Part shown: positions 26,476 to 37,159 of the stretch, in pieces
Layout: every line of letters starts with the position of its first letter
Numbering within the stretch: the stretch's first letter is position 1
Notes under the pieces: generated by a model
Database searches by the model: none
The model's input: the letters and a program-made list of their open reading frames with translations, nothing else
What the model was told of the DNA's origin: nothing
Made by a program: the position numbers and the translations under genes
Assembly (NCBI RefSeq): GCF_040412425.1
Contig: NC_089744.1
Coordinates: forward strand, 28,723,501-28,787,500
Origin: Macrobrachium rosenbergii
Lineage: Eukaryota; Arthropoda; Malacostraca; Decapoda; Palaemonidae
Reading direction: 5' to 3'
DNA: 64,000 bases

Positions 26476-29400
26476 TGTGGTAGTCCGTGGTGCTCACCCC
26501 CAGTTGGAGGAGAATCTTACAGGAGATTCTGTTATTTTGAAGGGTATAGGAGGAGAAGAGGTAACTCCTATATGCCGCTTACACCTGTCATGTGAATTAG
26601 TGACAGGAGATGTTGATTTTGCTGTAAAGGACTCACTGGCTGTTGAAGGTGTACATGTTCTGTTAGGGAATGAAGTTGGTAGTGTGCCATTTGTTCCTTG
26701 TCTTATAGTGACAGATAAACCATTGAGGATTAGTCCTACGGTAGATTTGGAGAAGAATAACCCCCACCTGTTTCCTAGCTGTGTGACTACTAGGAGTATG
26801 AAGAGGACTATGCCTGTAAGTGAAGAGACTGAGGATTTACCCACTCAAGAAGGATCTTTGAGCTTAGAAGAGTTGTTCCAGAGAAATGATGTTTCCCCTA
26901 ATGTTGACCAAGAAGAGGTTTCCCAAGAAGAACCTGTCGTCCCTGAAGAGACTCTGAGTAGTCAAGATGTTCCTGAAGATAACAGTGAAACTACAATAGC
27001 TGAGTTAGCAGATACTGAGAGCTCAACCCTTGAAGTTGGTCAGGTGACCAGGGAGAAGCTAATGGACTTACAGAGAAAGGATGTATCCTTAGCTGAGCTG
27101 TTTTTCAGAGTTGTTGATCAAGGAGAGATGCAACAAACTCCCACCTTTTATTATCGGAAGGAAGGTTTGCTGATGAGAAAGCATAGACCTGCAGATATAC
27201 CAGGAGATGCTGAATGGGGCGAATATCATCAAATTTTGATCCCACGTCCATTGAGGAAGCAAGTAGTAGCAGTAGCTCATGAGTCTGGACATATGGGAAT
27301 CAGGAAGACTGTGAAGACCATGAAATATTTTTTCTGGCCTGGACTTCACAAAGATGTTAGCAAGTTCTGTCGGGAGTGTCATACCTGCCAGATAGCTGGA
27401 AAGCCAAATGAAACCATTCAGAAAGCCCCCCTACACCCTATAGAAGTTAGAGGAGAACCCTTCACCAAGGTGATTATAGATATGGTTGGACCACTGCCGA
27501 AGACGAAGAAGGGTCATGAATATCTGTTAACATTGATGTGTCCTGTGACAAGATATCCTGAGGCAATCCCTGTTAGAAACATATCTGCCAAGATAGTTGC
27601 TGAGAAACTAGTGGAGTTTTTCTCAAAGTTTGGGATACCTGAAATTGTACAAAGTGATAGAGGAACCAATTTTACTTCCAAACTGTTTCAGGATGTGATG
27701 AACTTGTTAGGAGTGAAACAACAGTTGTCCACTGCGTATCACCCAGAAACTCAAGGAGCCTTGGAAAGGTTTCACCAGAAATTGAAAAGTATGCTGACTA
27801 AGTATTGTTCTGAGTCAGGCAGAGACTGGGATGTTGGTGTACAATTGATGTTATTTGAAATTAGGAATGCTTATCAAGAAAGCATGGGTTGTTCACCTAA
27901 TGAGATGATTTTTGGTAGAGAAGTGAGAGGACCGTTGAAAATTCTTGCAGAAAATTGGGAAGAAAATCAAGTGGAAATCCAAGGAGAGTATGTAAAGAAC
28001 TTGAGGAAAAGATTGGAAGAGATTAGAAAATTCTCTTTAGAAAATCTGAAACTGAGTCAAGAGAAAATGAAAAGGAGGTATGATAAGAAGACTAAGCTAA
28101 GAAATTTTAGTGTTGGTCAACAAGTGTTAGTGTTTCTACCTGTCAAGAGATTTCCCCTTTCCAACAAGTTTCAAGGTCCTTACAAGATAATTGAGAGGTT
28201 AAGTGATAGAACTTATGTAATTGAAACACCAGAAAGACGAAGACGAAAAAGGAAGATACATGTAACCCTCTTAAAACCTTACTTCTCAGAAACCAAAATG
28301 GAAACTGTGTTAATAACCCAGACAACTTCAACTACAGAAGATGACGATGGATATGAATTGGGAGCTGAAAGCAAGATGAATAATTCTTCAATTTTGGAAA
28401 ATTTGGAGGATAAACTGAAACATCTGAGTGTTGAGCAAGGAGGTGAGTTGTGTGAAGTGATTAGAAGCTTCACAGAACTATTTGCAGATGTACCTCGGTG
28501 TACTGATCTGATCAAGCATGAGATCAAGATCCAAGAAGATGGCAGACCATTCAAACAGAGAGCTTATCGCCTATCACCTTATCATCGAGATGTTTTGAAG
28601 AAAGAAGTTGAATATTTGTTACAGCATGGATTAGCAGAACCCAGTTCAAGTCACTACAGTTCTCCATGTGTGTTAGTGAAGAAACCGGATGGCTCATTTA
28701 GGATGTGTACTGATTATAGGAAGCTGAATTCCATCAGTGTGGCTGACAATTACCCCTTGCCTCGTATAGATCAGTTACTTGATAATGTTGGGCAAGCCAA
28801 ATTTGTCTCCAAGATAGACTTGTTGAAGGGATACTATCAAATTCCCTTAGATGAGAATGCTAAGTTGCTGTCAGCTTTTATTACTCCTTTTGGACTTTAT
28901 CAGTATACTCTTCTGCCATTTGGTCTGATGAATGCACCTGCAACGTTTCAACGAGTGATGGATCAACTGCTAGGGTCCATAGAAGGAGTAGGTGTATATC
29001 TGGATGACTTAGTCATTTACTCTACAACATGGGAAGAACATCTGAAGATCCTGAGGAAAGTTTTCAAGAAACTAAGGGAAGCAGGACTAACAGTCAACCT
29101 AGAGAAGAGTGAGTTCGGGAAGGCAACTGTGCAGTATCTTGGGTTTGAAGTTGGGAAAGGCCTTCTCGCTCCAGTAAATGCTAATGTAGAGGGTATCCGT
29201 AAGGCTACCCCACCTACTACGAGAAAACAGCTACAGAGATTTTTGGGCATGGCAGGATTCTATCGACATTTCTGCCTGAATTTCTCAGCTGTAGTAGCCC
29301 CCTTAACAGACTTAACTAGTCCCAAAGCTAAGTTTGTTTGGACTACAGAATGTCAAGAATCCTTTGAGAAGGTAAAAGCCATTTTAACTTCAAGACCAGT

Positions 29401-29827
29401 TCTTCGGGCTCCAGACTTCAATAAGAAATTTGTGATACAAGTTGATGCCTCTGACTGTGGAATTGGAGCTGTACTACTTCAAGAAGATGAAAGTGAACTT
29501 TTGCATCCCGTATGTTTCATGTCTTCGAAACTGAAAAAGCATCAGAAAGTGTATTCCACGATAGAAAAAGAAACTCTAGCCTTAATCACAGCATTGAAAA
29601 AGTTTGAAGTGTATGTGAACAGACCTAGGAATAAAGAGATTTTGGTGCTGTCTGATCACAATCCGCTCACGTTTTTACAGCGGATCAAGAATCACAACCA
29701 GAGACTCACTCGGTGGTCTCTGTGCTTGCAACTCTATAATATTAAGATACAGCATATCTCGGGTAAGAACAACGTGGTTGCTGATTACTTATCCCGTTGT
29801 GAATCGTTGGATTCAACCCCGGGATAA
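26440..29827 (+). pseudogene. pol: pol: protease (frameshifted), integrase, reverse transcriptase, RNase H
   Basis: The protease active site RDTGAT is encoded at 26454-26471 in a frame different from both gag and the downstream frame, so a 1-nt shift lies on each side (near 26446 and 26470). The main frame is then open from about 26477 to TAA 29825-29827 (1,116 codons). Integrase comes first: HESGHMG and CRECHTC zinc site, catalytic Asp 27479-27481, Asp 27656-27658 and Glu 27764-27766 (D-x35-E), then a GPY/F module FQGPYKI near 28170. Reverse transcriptase follows with FRMCTDYRKLNS, LLKGYYQIPL and YLDD (28997-29008), then RNase H with VDASDCGIGA, IEKETLAL and SDHNPL, ending HISGKNNVVADYLSR. 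These enzymes make and integrate the cDNA. All seen catalytic residues downstream of protease are intact. Confidence 0.95.
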
Positions 29828-29838
29828 CCAATCTTCTT

Positions 29839-29848
29839 GGGGGAGGAG
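29839..29848 (+). promoter_or_regulatory. Polypurine tract
   Basis: GGGGGAGGAG directly precedes the first base of the 3' LTR and begins 11 nt after the pol stop. It would prime plus-strand synthesis. Its position independently fixes the LTR start at 29849. Confidence 0.85.
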
Positions 29849-31453
29849 TCTTATGCTGTGGTTTTCATAATACAGTCATCTCCTCGTGTGTATTTGTGTG
29901 TTGTTGTGTACTGTATGATTTTGTTTCAGATACGCGTATGCCGTAAAAGAGTTAGCGTAAAGTTAGTGGTTAAACGCTATATGGTTTGAGAGGAGGACGT
30001 GTGCGTCGAGCTGAGAGAGACTGAGAGCCTTGTTCGTTGTATAGAGAGCACTTGTTAGCCCATGTTCGAAACTGCTGAAGTAATGCATTCCATTGGGACG
30101 CGATCAAAACACTGTGGAAAAACCTACCACGTAGATAGACGCCCATACAGAGGAGTCAACACTCAGAGACCAAAAAGTGTTGTGGAAAGGAGCTGCGTTT
30201 TTCCGCTCCGCGTCTCTCTCTCTCTCTCTCTCTCTTCTTTCATTTCGCTCGCTTTCGCTCTCGGATTTTATGAATGTCCTGTTTTAACGTAATTGATATT
30301 TAGATAGACGATGGTCACTCATATCCTTTAACAGTTTAATTCCTTAGTAAATGTGTCTGAGTTATCTGAACAGTGTATTTTATTAAGTGTGTGTGTAACG
30401 GCGCCTGGTTAAAAACACGAAGCAATTTGGTACCAAGGTATTGTAAACATAATTGTGGGTTTCTAGTGCACTAAGAAAAATATTTAGAGTGGTTATATGT
30501 AAAGTTACCTTTTCACTTTTTTAATATTTTTTCGTGTTATATGTTTTATGCTTTATCTTTTGAAGAATTTTTCTTTTATACATATATGTGATGTGTTTGC
30601 TATTGCCTTAATTTTTGCTTTACATTTTTTGATATTTAATCTTTCTGCAGAGTATATATTTCTGTGTCTTTTGTATCCACATTTTTATATGATTGATTTA
30701 TTTGCCTTATTTTGTTTAACACGTGGGAATTAATTTACTTACAGTATATTTCCTTTCAATCAAGTTTTGTTATTTAACAATTTAAATCTTTCTTGAATAA
30801 TTTTTGATGAATTAATAAATTAATTTCTGATTTAATTTTGACTGATGATTAATTCAGATGTAATCCAATTGCGTTTGGTTTTCAAATAATAATAATTTCC
30901 TGAGACTGTTAATGTCATGTATAATCTTTGAATTTAGAAATAAATTTTCGTATTTAAAATATTATATGAGTTTCATTCATTGACCCACCAGTAATTTTGA
31001 TTTGAATTAGAGATAGAGTGGTAAGTGAGATGTTTTCCTTCAAGTAATTGAAGTGAGCTCGAACCAGGAAATGAAATAAATAGAAATACTTGAACTTTTA
31101 TAATGTTAATGGAGTGATGCCCTTAGATTTTACCTCACACCTGTTTAACGAACTTTATCTGCTTTCTTTCATGATTGATAAGTTTATAAGGGATCACTGT
31201 TGCCTTTAGAGAAATCAGTCGTCTTGTATGTGTGATGAGGGTTCAGGTGTCTGGCTTTTGTGAGGTAACTATAATTGTTGAATAAATGGTAAGTTTGGTA
31301 ATCAAATATCAAGCACTTAGATACCAGGTTTGATTTAAAGAACAGACACTGGACACTCCGGGGTCACCATATATAAATGGTGCACTAGACTCCGGGACAA
31401 GCACTTAGATATCAGGTTTGATTTGAAGAACAGACACCGGACACTTCGTCACA
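29849..31453 (+). repeat. 3' LTR
   Basis: Near-identical to 23086-24676. Differences seen include the CT tract with an extra TTCTTTCATTTCGCTCGC-like segment at about 30230-30256 and scattered single substitutions or 1-3 nt indels. Ends GTCACA followed by the ACAT target repeat. Confidence 0.93.
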
Positions 31454-31540
31454 ACATACATATATATGTATATATATACATATATATATTATATCTATAT
31501 ATATAGATAGTAAATGGATAGATATAGATATATATTATAA
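31454..31540. repeat. CATA/(TA)n/TAGA compound microsatellite
   Basis: Continuation of the microsatellite into which the retrotransposon inserted, with added TAGATA units. Confidence 0.9.
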
Positions 31541-32247
31541 AACACGATTTTCTACGTGGTTGAAAGCCAATAATGTCCCAGAGATAACCCACATGCATTA
31601 AGTCATTTTAATGTCCATGGATAATGCTCGGGTACTTTTTACTAAGATGATAAACATAGACATTCGAATTTTATATTTGCCTGTTGAATCCGAAACCCTC
31701 ACAGTTCCCTTAATATTTACTTCATTATTCACAGATTTTCTTTTCCATGCTCAATTATAGGAAGATCCTTGAAATTAGATCGCGGGCCTATTTGTAAAGT
31801 GATGACATGGCGTCTCAACTTTTCATCAGTAATATTCCAGGATGATTCCAGAGGACTTTAAGACGCCCAAGTTTGCATGGAATTCGGTTATTCAGATCAC
31901 ATTTAGGAGTATCAGATTAGTCTTGATAGATTCGATGAAAAGTAAGTAAGATGATACACTTGCAAAGGGAGAGGGGGATTGCACGTTGATTACAAAAATA
32001 AGAAGGCATGCTTTTAATTTGCTTACAATTAAACCAGGTTCATTCAAGGTTATTAACATATTAGGAGTGTGGTCATCTCATAGTCATTCTATTATTTTTT
32101 AGCACATTTTTACATACATAATTCATGCTTGAAAAACTTATGAATGTATGATTTGTGTGATGTTGGCACAGACGCGCATCATAACTATATCAGTCTGTGG
32201 TAGGCCATGAGGCCTCTCTAGTGAATAAGCAATGACAGTTTAGGTGA

Positions 32248-32252
<5 letters not shown>
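31541..32252. other. No gene recognised
   Basis: Unique sequence with only short open frames. Confidence 0.5.

Positions 32253-32318
<66 letters not shown>
32253..32318. repeat. (CT)n microsatellite
   Basis: About 33 CT units. Confidence 0.97.
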
Positions 32319-32321
<3 letters not shown>

Positions 32322-35254
32322 TTCCGAAGAGAGATTCACAATACACCAGATTTTCACACGCATTATGGACACAGATCCTTTCTTTATCCTATTTTTATTT
32401 TTAATAAATTTAAAATGCAAGCCTTATTTTAAATACACTATACGTCTGTTTGTAGCGATTACATTTTCACCTTGGCACTTTATCATTCTATTTCCTTCAA
32501 AACAAACAGACGAACAAACAAAGCAGAGACTTCCCCAGCTAAATATCCACGTCCGGCCAATGATATCTGGGCCACTTGAACTCAGAATAAGTGAGGTAAG
32601 GAAGGTAGCACTATAGTGCGCTTCCTTCATCGGTTTGTTAGTATAATCCGGAAAAACTTTTAATCTTTCATTACGTGAGCTAGGTTCTATGAGGCAGTGT
32701 TTAGGTAAAATCATATATGATGAGATAGCTAACAAAACGTCTATTGTAATGTGTGTGGGTGTGTGTGTGTAATCTGTGAATTATTTTTTCAATAGTGCAA
32801 TAAAATCAACCAAAATATATATTTTAAAATTTTTGTATTCTCAAAATTATTCAAATATGACTGAAGATCCATCAAGCACGAATACTTACAGGCATAAATT
32901 ACGTGTCTATCTTTATATAAACACTATCTTGCAATTTTCCTTTCGGTTCAGGCAAACTAATCAACTTGAGATTTAGCGCTGAACGATAAATCGGACACAA
33001 AGCAATGGACGCTTCAATTTCAAAGTTTGAAATGAGTTGTATGGGTGTTCCCCTCGATAAAATTCCCTCGACACGATTAGTCAGAAGGATCAAGAAGAGG
33101 GGAAATAGCTTGAAGACTTCTTCCTCAGCGCTGACATAACCGTCCTAAGTGAAAGGCCAATGTAATGTGCGAGCCGTGTACTCACGCTCTCTTGCTGTGG
33201 CTGGCTGTAGGGTCGCGATAACAGCTTGCTTATGATGTGGAAAACATGTGCTGATTCCGGATTTAAGTTTTTTTTTTTTTTAAAGTTCATTCTCCCCTTC
33301 ATATAGGTATTACAACCCTTTGTTTTTTAAGTCTCTCCATTTCTGTGGTTCACAAGGCTTTCCTGTGTTTGTTTGTGTGTGTGTGTGTTTTTTTTATCCT
33401 TCCTGAGCCGTCTCTTATGTTTGTTGTACGGAAAAGTTAGTCACATGTCCTGACTGTACCACATATCTTTGGATTTTCAGGCGCTTTGATAGTTCTTTAT
33501 TGGGAGCTTCCGTGGTAAAAACACCATTTGTACGCCTTTTTTCTGCTAAGACTTAAATACTTAAAAAAGTTCAACTGCTGTTAGAAATACAAATGAATGT
33601 TGAATCTTTTCCTGATCTCTCACTGCGATCTTACTCAAGTTTTCGCTTCAGTAGCCTTAGAACCTTAATTGTGAATTTCGTTATGCCCCCTGACTCAAAA
33701 TTGTTCTCCCGATTTTTACTATTAATATCTGGTCTGGCTATCGTTTACTTAATTCTAATTATTTTTTTTATATATTCGTGTGAGCCTTGCTATTGCCACA
33801 CTCGTGGCTCCATTCCACCCGTATGCAGATGTCAGATTAACCAGGAATAGTAATATTGGTTACTGACTGATTTCCGTAGTTGTGCGGGATTGATATGTTA
33901 TTTATTCTATTATGAAGGTGTGTAGGAGTTAAAATTGGCTCCTTTCTTCTCCTATGGCCATGAATAAAAATGTACAAGTCAGAGAGTCTGTGTCCAAGGA
34001 GAAAACGACAGAATAGGAGATACTAAATTTTAGAAGTATGTAATAAATTGGATGTATGGTAAGAAAAAAAAGAAAGATGAATAACATGTGGAAACTAGAC
34101 TATAATATAAATTTTCTTTAGATTATGTGTGTAAGCCGATGTACAAATGATAATACGTTTGTCTTTGTTTCAAGGAAAGCCCTTGAAGTACTCAAAGCTT
34201 CTTCACGAGAATTTGTTCCTCGATTCTACGTCTGCAAGTTGAGTGGTAGATAGTTGACATGTTTTCCTTAAGAGTTATTCATTTCCACAGGAACTGGCTT
34301 TGTATAAAACTGAATATTATTAAAAACCTCTGTTTCAAGTTGATAGATTTTTATTACTCATTTTTTTCCGTTTGGGTCATTTAGTTAAATATATCTCTCG
34401 AGATTTTAAAGCCTTTTTTTTTTCACCAGTCTTGAGCGCCCGTTCAACGAACTACGTGCAAACCTCGTGATTACCTCCCTCAAACACCGTTCAAACTTGT
34501 TCACTTAACACTTATTCTTATGATTACTTTGTTTGAATTTATTTTAGGAACAATGTTTCCAACCCTTCTATCATAAAACACATGACATTGATGTCACATA
34601 TTTCTCCTCATATCTTACATCTTTAAAGATACCTGTTCAAAATCAGTTCATAGAACTCAACACGTGTCTGTTGAACCAGCAAATAAATTTCCGTATCTTA
34701 GGCTATTTCATCCTAATGACTCAGGACACATATCCTGTGACTTCCAAAAGGTTATTCTGCATATGCAGAAGGGTACATCTGTGTGCGTGCATATGTGTGT
34801 CTGTGTGTGTTTTTGTGCGTATTACATCCATAAATGTACCTATGACTTCCATGTATACAGTGCTGTCTTGTTCTTAGATCCTGAGGTAAAGAATCGAAGA
34901 GAGAGAGAGAGAAAAGAAATTTATGCAAAATATGCGCATAAAGATCGTGCAGTCATAACTTCGGCTTATTACAAAGTCCCTTTCTCACATGTACGTTCGG
35001 AATGACATGCGAGGAAAAAAGAAAAAAAAGAAATCAGACGGCGAGAGGGAGGAAGGAAACACATGAACAACAGCCCCTCCCCCTCCTGTTACCCTCTTTT
35101 GGGCCTATCATTTCACATAACCAAAACATTCGTAAATAAAAGATAAAAAAAAAAAGAATGACAACGTTAAGGTTAAAATATTAACATGTATTCTTGTCAT
35201 CTCGTTCTTCTTTCTACTACTACCTCTCCCCCGCAGGGTCTGCTTGTTCCCCCA

Positions 35255-35258
<4 letters not shown>
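32319..35258. other. No gene recognised
   Basis: About 2.9 kb of unique AT-rich sequence. Frames up to 113 codons (34664-35005 plus, 32424-32735 minus) show no domain. No flanking splice pattern or repeat family was recognised. Short GT runs occur near 33378 and 34790. Confidence 0.5.

Positions 35259-35319
<61 letters not shown>
35259..35319. repeat. (CT)n microsatellite
   Basis: About 30 CT units. Confidence 0.97.
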
Positions 35320-35324
<5 letters not shown>

Positions 35325-35504
35325 CCCTTCCAACCTTTGCTTTTCCCTTCTTCCGCCCCTCTCCGCTCACCATAGTCTTATCTTTCATCTCTCTCTTCTT
35401 TTTTATATCAAATTCATTGGAGCATTAAATGCCTTATGAAAACGACTGTGGGGATGGCTTATCAAGTTCTCTTCCCCTCTAATGTCTGTCGGTCATATTA
35501 CTAG

Positions 35505-35508
<4 letters not shown>

Positions 35509-35564
<56 letters not shown>
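35509..35564. repeat. (AG)n microsatellite
   Basis: About 28 AG units, opposite polarity to the CT tract 190 bp upstream. Confidence 0.97.
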
Positions 35565-35566
<2 letters not shown>

Positions 35567-36087
35567 AACTAACAAGTTAAAGATAAAGAAAGCATTTTAT
35601 GACCTACTTCATCAGCGGAAAAACTAATTCAAAAGAAATGAAGGTGAAATGCTTCTTTTGACTGAATCACAGAGATTCTCAAATTTTGTCTAAAAAAATG
35701 GAGGAGTTTACAATACAACAGAAATATATCACTGATATATGGAACAGATCCATTCATTCTTTTATTTATTCATTTATTCACATGACTGTTTTTAGGATAT
35801 TCCGCGGACTACGTACAGACGAGGGGTCTCGTGAGGTGGAAATTTTGGCTTTGGGGTTGGCTGGAGCGATGGAGGGAGGGTTGGGTCTCGGGAGCGTGGG
35901 GTTGCCGGGGGAAGCTTTTGGGTTGGGACAAGGCGAGGTTAGGGTCCAGACTATCAGCTTTGAGTGGCGTCAGCAGCAACGTGCTGTCAGGCGAAGACAT
36001 AAGAGGATTTTGTATTTTGGGATTTAAGAGTAAGACTCCTGCTCCCCCTCTTCAACCTCCGCACCTTTTTTCTTTTTTCAATCGTTT

Positions 36088-36088
<1 letters not shown>
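35565..36088. other. Unassigned, includes a G-rich open stretch
   Basis: At 35809-36027 the plus strand is unusually G-rich and open, reading a Gly/Leu-rich peptide (GLAGAMEGGLGLGSVGLPGE). Composition differs from its flanks, but no family is recognised and no splice sites are convincing, so it is left as an unassigned stretch. Confidence 0.3.

Positions 36089-36157
<69 letters not shown>
36089..36157. repeat. (CT)n microsatellite
   Basis: About 34 CT units. Confidence 0.97.
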
Positions 36158-36160
<3 letters not shown>

Positions 36161-37159
36161 CACACCTTGAAAGCAGATTATCATGACAACGATAGGGGAA
36201 GACCAGGATATTATATATAGGAGGCCGTATTAATCTTTTGTTCCTTCGTTAAAAAAAATTAGTTAACTTGAAAAAAAAATTCCCCAGCCTCTTACCATCA
36301 GTTACTTCACTACAATTGAAGATTTTGGCACTTTCATTATAACTTTGATCGTATTCGATGTATTGTTATAACTTCTTCGGTTGTATCTGCATATAAGAAA
36401 GGATTAATACAATTTTTAACACAACTAGGATTTTTTCATATTAAAAGAAATTATTTGAATATATTATCATTGTCAATTACATTTTCCATATTCAGTTGGC
36501 TTTCAAGAAGCACATTTTAACCTCTTGTAAGACATTTCAGCCACACCAAGAGAAAAATGCTTTTCAGGTAAGTATTTCGGATTAGGTAATGTACCGTAGT
36601 ACCTCTTGTAATGTACAGTTTTCCGAGAGGATGGTCAAATAGCAAGTTGGGGAAAAGGGATTGGAGGTGGAGGAAATCTTCCAACCACACTCCATCTCCA
36701 TGTACACTCCCAGAAATCAGCAGTCACAAACCGAGAGTTGACTACCTGTGCAACTGAGAGATGGTAATGTATGCTCCAAGCGCCAGTGCCTAACCTAGGT
36801 TCAACTGCCAGGTTCGGCAGCCAGTCACAGAGCACTTTGCAGTCACATACTTATACCTCACTTGCATCACTTGTCACCTAGTTCGATTGCATAACTGACC
36901 TACCACCCATGACCACATCTTTGTCCACATGTCTTTATCAAAAGCATGTCAGATCTCAATAACAAATCAGTTCTCTCTGAGCATCTTGTGTGTATTCTTT
37001 CATTACATTGGTGACCTCTCAGAAGTACCCGGCAGAAACCGGATTTTAGCTCTGGCTCACTTTCTCTTGAGAGCGCAAGGTAGTCCTCCAGTTGGTAGAC
37101 ATCATGGTTCTCATGCCAAACCCTGGTGATTACCAAACTAAATATGGCCATGCTTACCA
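36158..37159. other. No gene recognised, may include leader of the downstream retroelement relic
   Basis: Becomes less AT-rich after about 36640, where composition matches the relic at 37160-39930. No LTR pair or primer site was found. Confidence 0.35.

Larger units (their letters stand above)
23086..31453 (+). mobile_element. Gmr1-like Ty3/gypsy LTR retrotransposon, near complete
   Basis: An 8.4-kb element with 1.59- and 1.61-kb LTRs, a primer-site-like segment, gag, pol and a polypurine tract. It is flanked by the 4-bp direct repeat ACAT (23082-23085 and 31454-31457). Pol motif order is protease, integrase, reverse transcriptase, RNase H. Ordinary Ty3/gypsy has integrase last, and the known exception is the Gmr1 branch. 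LTRs differ by roughly twenty small changes by eye, including a CT-tract length change, so insertion is fairly recent. Coding damage (in-frame TGA in gag, two 1-nt shifts around the protease DTG) makes this copy unlikely to be autonomous unless some differences are assembly errors. Confidence 0.93.

Noticed and set aside
35809..36027. Gly-rich coding exon
   Set aside because: No family match and no convincing splice sites. Openness can follow from G-rich composition.
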